Below the pieces are notes generated by a model. It saw nothing but the letters and a program-made list of their open reading frames with translations. It was not told the origin of the DNA and made no database searches. A program made the position numbers and the translations under genes. A DNA stretch of 9,263 bases, from the NCBI GenBank assembly GCA_031263835.1, contig JAISEZ010000036.1, positions 1 to 9,263 of the forward strand, read 5' to 3'. This document shows positions 6,811 to 9,263 of this stretch, in pieces. This stretch comes from Tannerella sp. GTDB taxonomy: Bacteria > Bacteroidota > Bacteroidia > Bacteroidales > Tannerellaceae. The stretch's first letter is position 1; each line of letters begins with the position of its first letter.

Positions 6811-7012
6811 ATGTGAATCAGTAGATAGTAGTCAGTAGATAGTAGTTAGTAGGGGCGAAATGCTTTCGCCCGCAGGGCATCCGGCGCGAAAGTCGCACAT
6901 CTCCATACCGGGATGCGGCAACAGACGCTGCATCTGCCGGAGCCATGCGGTTTTGTATATGTACTGATGTATCCATTCTACTAACTACTAACTACTATCT
7001 ACCGATTCACAT
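6811..7012. repeat. MITE-like element, copy A (ilvD-ilvB gap)
   Basis: Non-coding element with long terminal inverted repeats. The left end ATGTGAATCAGTAGATAGTAG (6811-6831) matches the reverse complement of the right end (7012-6992) with one mismatch. Both ends continue as 7-nt units of GTAGATA/GTAGTTA type. The core begins with the hairpin GGGGCGAA/TTCGCCC (6853-6871). From 6875 to 6939 it agrees with copy B at 62 of 65 bases, and again from 6951 to about 6990. ATGA occurs just outside both edges (6807-6810 and 7011-7014), a possible target duplication. It fills almost the whole gap between the ilvD stop and the ilvB start, and would form a large hairpin in the ilv mRNA. No ORF or transposase is present, so any movement would need help in trans. 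Confidence 0.75.
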
Positions 7013-7014
7013 GA

Positions 7015-8841
7015 TTAAATAATCCGTACACCGCCCCTGTCGGCTGAAGCCACCATGCGGGCATACGCCTGTAATGCCTTCGACACCTGACGGCTGCGCA
7101 CGGGTTTCCAGGCTCTGTCGCGTTTGGCATCCTCCGCCCAGCGACGGGCGGAGAGGGCTTCGTTGCTCAGGCGGACGTTGATGGTGCGGTCGGGGATGTC
7201 GATGTCTATCATGTCGTCGTCGCGCAGCAACCCGATGACGCCGCCCGACGCCGCCTCCGGAGAGATGTGCCCGATGCTCAGCCCCGACGTGCCGCCGCTG
7301 AACCGTCCGTCGGTAATCAGCGCACAGGTCTTGTCCAGCTGCATGGACTTGAGGTAGGACGTGGGATACAGCATTTCCTGCATACCCGGGCCGCCCTTCG
7401 GGCCTTCGTAGATAATCACCACGGCGTCGCCCGCCTTCACCCTGCCGGAGAGGATGCCCTTGCAGGCGTCCTCCTGCGAATGGAAGACCTTCGCATGACC
7501 GCTGAAGGTCAGGTTGCTTTCGTCGACGCCGGCTGTCTTGACCACGCAGCCGTCCCTGGCGATGTTGCCCCTGAGGACGGCCAGTCCGCCGTCCGCGGAG
7601 TAGGCATGGGCGCGGTCGCGGATGCAGCCGCCGACGCGGTCGGTGTCGAGCGAGTCATAATACGTCGCCTGCGAACCCATCTCGAGGTTGAATCCGCCGG
7701 CCGGGGCGCTGCCGTATTTCCGGCGGGCTTCGTCACATACGTCGGGACTGAGGATGTCGTATTTCCGGAGAGCCGCCTTCCACGTCAGCCCGTCCACACG
7801 GACAGCCGACGTATCCAGCAGCCTGCCCCGCGCCAGTTCGCCCATAATCGCGGGGATGCCGCCGGCGCGGTTCACGTCCTGCAGGTGATAGCGAGGCGTG
7901 TTGGGCGCCACCTTGCAAAGGCAGGGCGTTTGGCGTGAAAGCCGGTCGATATCGTCCATCGTGAAATCCACGCCGGCCTCGTGCGCAATCGCCAGCAGAT
8001 GCAGCACCGTGTTCGTGGAGCCGCCCATGGCAATGTCGAGCGTCATGGCGTTGAGGAAGGCGGCGCGTGTGGCGATGCTCAGCGGCAGGACGGTGTCGTC
8101 GCCTTCGCCGTAGTAGCGGAAGGCGTTGCGGACAATCAGCGCCGCCGCGTCGCGGAAGAGCTGCGTGCGGTTTTCGTGCGTGGCGACAATCGTGCCGTTA
8201 CCGGGCAGCGCCAGTCCGATGGCTTCGTTCAGGCAGTTCATCGAATTGGCGGTGAACATGCCCGAACAGCACCCGCAGGTCGGACAGGCGGCGTTTTCTA
8301 TCTCCCGTATCTGTTCGTCGGAGATGGAAGGGTCGGCGCCCATGACCATCGCGTCAATCAAATCCAGCTTCCGGTCGTTCCACCGCCCGGCCTCCATCGG
8401 CCCGCCCGAGACGAAGACGGCGGGGATGTTCAGCCGCATGGCCGCCATCATCATGCCCGGCGTAATCTTGTCGCAGTTGCCGATGCAAATCATGGCGTCG
8501 GCTCGGTGGGCGTTCACCATGTATTCGACGCTGTCGGCAATCAGGTCGCGCGAGGGGAGGGAGTATAGCATCCCGTCATGCCCCATCGCGATGCCGTCGT
8601 CGATGGCAATCGTGTTGAACTCGGCTGCGAAACAGCCGGCTTTCTCTATTTCGTCCTTCACGAGCTGGCCGGCTCCGTGCAGATGCACGTGACCGGGAAC
8701 GAACTGAGTGAATGAATTGACAATGGCAATCACCGGCTTGCCGAACTGTTCCTTCTTCATGCCGTTGGCCATCCAAAGCGCCCGTGCGCCGGCTCTGCGG
8801 CGGCCTTCGGTGCTTGTCGAACTGCGTAATTCGCGTTGCAT
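7015..8841 (-). CDS. ilvD: Dihydroxy-acid dehydratase
   Basis: Iron-sulfur dehydratase that converts 2,3-dihydroxy-isovalerate and 2,3-dihydroxy-3-methylvalerate to the 2-keto acids preceding valine and isoleucine. 608 aa against 616 in E. coli, and aligned with it from the start. Visible landmarks are [13 protein letters not shown] (42-54), [11 protein letters not shown] (81-91), [10 protein letters not shown] (121-130) with cluster Cys C123 and the metal-binding-lysine position K125, and [19 protein letters not shown] (185-203) with the second cluster Cys in the C186-C192 group. The first region lacks the Cys of the plant and mycobacterial [2Fe-2S] enzymes (NEITPCN), so it belongs to the E. 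coli-like, oxygen-sensitive [4Fe-4S] clade. It is the first structural gene of the ilv unit, behind a leader with an attenuator, and is flanked on both sides by copies of the same repeat element. Confidence 0.97.
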   Translation of the reverse strand: MQRELRSSTSTEGRRRAGARALWMANGMKKEQFGKPVIAIVNSFTQFVPGHVHLHGAGQLVKDEIEKAGCFAAEFNTIAIDDGIAMGHDGMLYSLPSRDLIADSVEYMVNAHRADAMICIGNCDKITPGMMMAAMRLNIPAVFVSGGPMEAGRWNDRKLDLIDAMVMGADPSISDEQIREIENAACPTCGCCSGMFTANSMNCLNEAIGLALPGNGTIVATHENRTQLFRDAAALIVRNAFRYYGEGDDTVLPLSIATRAAFLNAMTLDIAMGGSTNTVLHLLAIAHEAGVDFTMDDIDRLSRQTPCLCKVAPNTPRYHLQDVNRAGGIPAIMGELARGRLLDTSAVRVDGLTWKAALRKYDILSPDVCDEARRKYGSAPAGGFNLEMGSQATYYDSLDTDRVGGCIRDRAHAYSADGGLAVLRGNIARDGCVVKTAGVDESNLTFSGHAKVFHSQEDACKGILSGRVKAGDAVVIIYEGPKGGPGMQEMLYPTSYLKSMQLDKTCALITDGRFSGGTSGLSIGHISPEAASGGVIGLLRDDDMIDIDIPDRTINVRLSNEALSARRWAEDAKRDRAWKPVRSRQVSKALQAYARMVASADRGGVRII

Positions 8842-8867
8842 ATCTGTATTTGTTTATAAATAATAAT

Positions 8868-9095
8868 GTGAATCAGTAGTTAGTAGATAGTAGTTAGTAG
8901 TTAGTAGGGGCGAACCTGTGTGTTCGCCCGTACAGGCGGGCATCCGGCGCGAAAGCCGCACATCTCCATACCGGGATACGGTAACAGACGCTGCATCTGC
9001 CGATACCATTTGATTTTGTATATGAATTAATGTATCCATTCTACTAACTACTAACTACTGACTACTGACTACTGACTACTATCTTACTGATTCGC
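8868..9095. repeat. MITE-like element, copy B (ilvD leader)
   Basis: Second full copy of the element found between ilvD and ilvB, in the same orientation. The left end is GTGAATCAGTAGTTAGTAG (8868-8886). The right end is CTACTAA/CTACTGA heptads (9041-9079) running to GATTCGC (9089-9095), with three CTACTGA units in tandem. The core hairpin is GGGGCGAA (8907-8914)/TTCGCCC (8923-8929). Positions 8938-9002 match copy A at 62 of 65 bases. It is about 30 nt longer than copy A, from extra heptads and a longer hairpin loop. It lies between the leader terminator and the ilvD start, so it is transcribed as untranslated RNA whenever the terminator is read through. I see no clear target duplication here. 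Confidence 0.75.
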
Positions 9096-9097
9096 GT

Positions 9098-9136
9098 AAA
9101 TATATAAAAGCCTCTCCCACCGTGTGAGAAAGGCTT
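9098..9136 (-). terminator. Intrinsic terminator / attenuator upstream of ilvD
   Basis: On the minus strand AAGCCUUUCUCAC (9136-9124), a three-base loop ACG, then GUGGGAGAGGCUU (9120-9108) form a 13-bp stem with two G-U pairs. It is followed at once by a U-rich tail (UUAUAUAUUU). This is a strong rho-independent terminator pointing toward ilvD, about 260 nt before its start codon. On the plus strand there is no T-tract after the stem, so the direction is clear. It follows the leader ORF and has an alternative pairing partner, so I read it as an attenuator and not as the end of an upstream gene. Confidence 0.85.
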
Positions 9137-9177
9137 CTGTCTTACTGTTTTCCAGATGACCTGCATACCTCTCTCAC
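9124..9177 (-). promoter_or_regulatory. Antiterminator pairing of the ilv leader
   Basis: RNA GUGAGAGAGG (9177-9168) spans the leader-peptide stop codon and can pair over 10 bp, with one G-U, to CCUUUCUCAC (9133-9124), the 5' arm of the terminator. The two structures exclude each other. The antiterminator strand is the same as the terminator 3' arm GUGGGAGAGG except for one base. A ribosome reaching the stop codon would cover it and allow termination. A ribosome stalled earlier on Leu/Val codons would leave it free. I did not find a convincing protector strand (region 1). Confidence 0.7.
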
Positions 9178-9248
9178 GTCCCGGGCGCCACCACCGTACG
9201 GCTTACGCGCAAGACCAACAAACCGGATAATGTAATCATCTGTTTCAT
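9174..9248 (-). CDS. ilv leader peptide (ilvL-like), 24 aa
   Basis: Short ORF from ATG at 9248 to TGA at 9174, preceded by an A-rich, Bacteroidota-like initiation region at the window edge. The peptide has 4 Leu, 4 Val and 1 Ile in 24 residues, including LLVLRV at 10-15 and VV at 19-20; these are the end products of the pathway encoded downstream. Its stop codon lies inside the antiterminator strand and it is followed 38 nt later by the terminator stem. Composition, position and RNA pairing together support a regulatory leader peptide that senses charged branched-chain tRNAs, as in enterobacterial ilvL and ivbL. I do not recognise its exact sequence. A second in-frame ATG (residue 4) is a possible start. 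The promoter lies beyond the window. Confidence 0.78.
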   Translation of the reverse strand: MKQMITLSGLLVLRVSRTVVAPGT

Positions 9249-9263
9249 TTTTGTTTTTATTAT

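Noticed and set aside
5063..6838. A 591-codon open frame on the plus strand, antisense to ilvB
   Set aside because: It mirrors ilvB in GC-rich DNA, is rich in His/Arg/Gly/Pro and shows no family motif. The minus-strand frame encodes a complete acetolactate synthase with all key residues.
8854..9039. A 61-codon minus-strand ORF upstream of ilvD as an alternative leader peptide
   Set aside because: It is encoded by repeat element B, including its heptads, is not enriched in Leu/Val/Ile and lies after the terminator. The 24-codon ORF at 9174-9248 fits the leader role far better.
6811..9095. CRISPR array, because of regularly spaced short repeats
   Set aside because: The repeat units are contiguous 7-mers with no spacers, arranged as inverted ends of two elements, and no cas genes are present.
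9108..9136. Terminator of a plus-strand gene ending before 9108
   Set aside because: The plus strand has no T-tract after the stem (GGCTTCTGTC) and no plus-strand gene ends there. The U-rich tail is on the minus strand.

Overview
The window reads as a GC-rich member of the Bacteroidales (Bacteroidota). Two points support this. The gene order ilvD-ilvB-ilvN-acyl-ACP thioesterase is, as I recall it, typical of Bacteroides relatives. The divergent gene pair at about 2.54-2.61 kb also carries promoter elements resembling the Bacteroidota -7 box (TAnnTTTG). I cannot name a genus from sequence alone.

Layout: (1) 1-479 has no gene. It is a patchwork of short repeats: a 9-nt-periodic GGAT repeat, a large imperfect inverted repeat with a 49-nt perfect outer arm, a perfect 22-nt palindrome, a stem-loop and a heptanucleotide tandem. 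(2) 480-2540, minus strand: an MFS transporter followed 6 nt later by the ZIP-family metal transporter zupT. (3) 2606-3670, plus strand: dinB (DNA polymerase IV), divergent from the MFS gene and ending in a sliding-clamp-binding tail. (4) 3764-8841, minus strand: the branched-chain amino-acid cluster ilvD, ilvB, ilvN and a FatA/FatB-type acyl-ACP thioesterase. ilvC is not present after the thioesterase. (5) 9098-9248, minus strand: a regulatory leader for the ilv cluster.

The most interesting signal is that leader. A 24-codon ORF with 9 Leu/Val/Ile codons is followed by a strong intrinsic terminator (13-bp stem plus U-rich tail). The RNA around the leader stop codon (GUGAGAGAGG) is almost identical to the 3' arm of the terminator (GUGGGAGAGG), so it can pair with the terminator's 5' arm as an antiterminator. 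This is the architecture of ribosome-mediated transcription attenuation, placed upstream of ilvD.

The second theme is a family of short non-coding elements with heptanucleotide (GTAGTTA-type) inverted ends. Two full copies (about 198 and 228 bp) lie in the same orientation on either side of ilvD, in the untranslated regions before ilvB and ilvD. A reduced relative lies between dinB and the thioesterase and supplies the thioesterase stop codon. A separate 9-nt tandem repeat spans the ilvN/thioesterase overlap and creates three in-frame start codons.

IlvD, IlvB and IlvN cover dihydroxyacid dehydration and acetohydroxyacid synthesis, with valine feedback through IlvN. The leader would add control by charged branched-chain tRNA levels. 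The thioesterase hints at a link to fatty-acid release, but its substrate is not shown.
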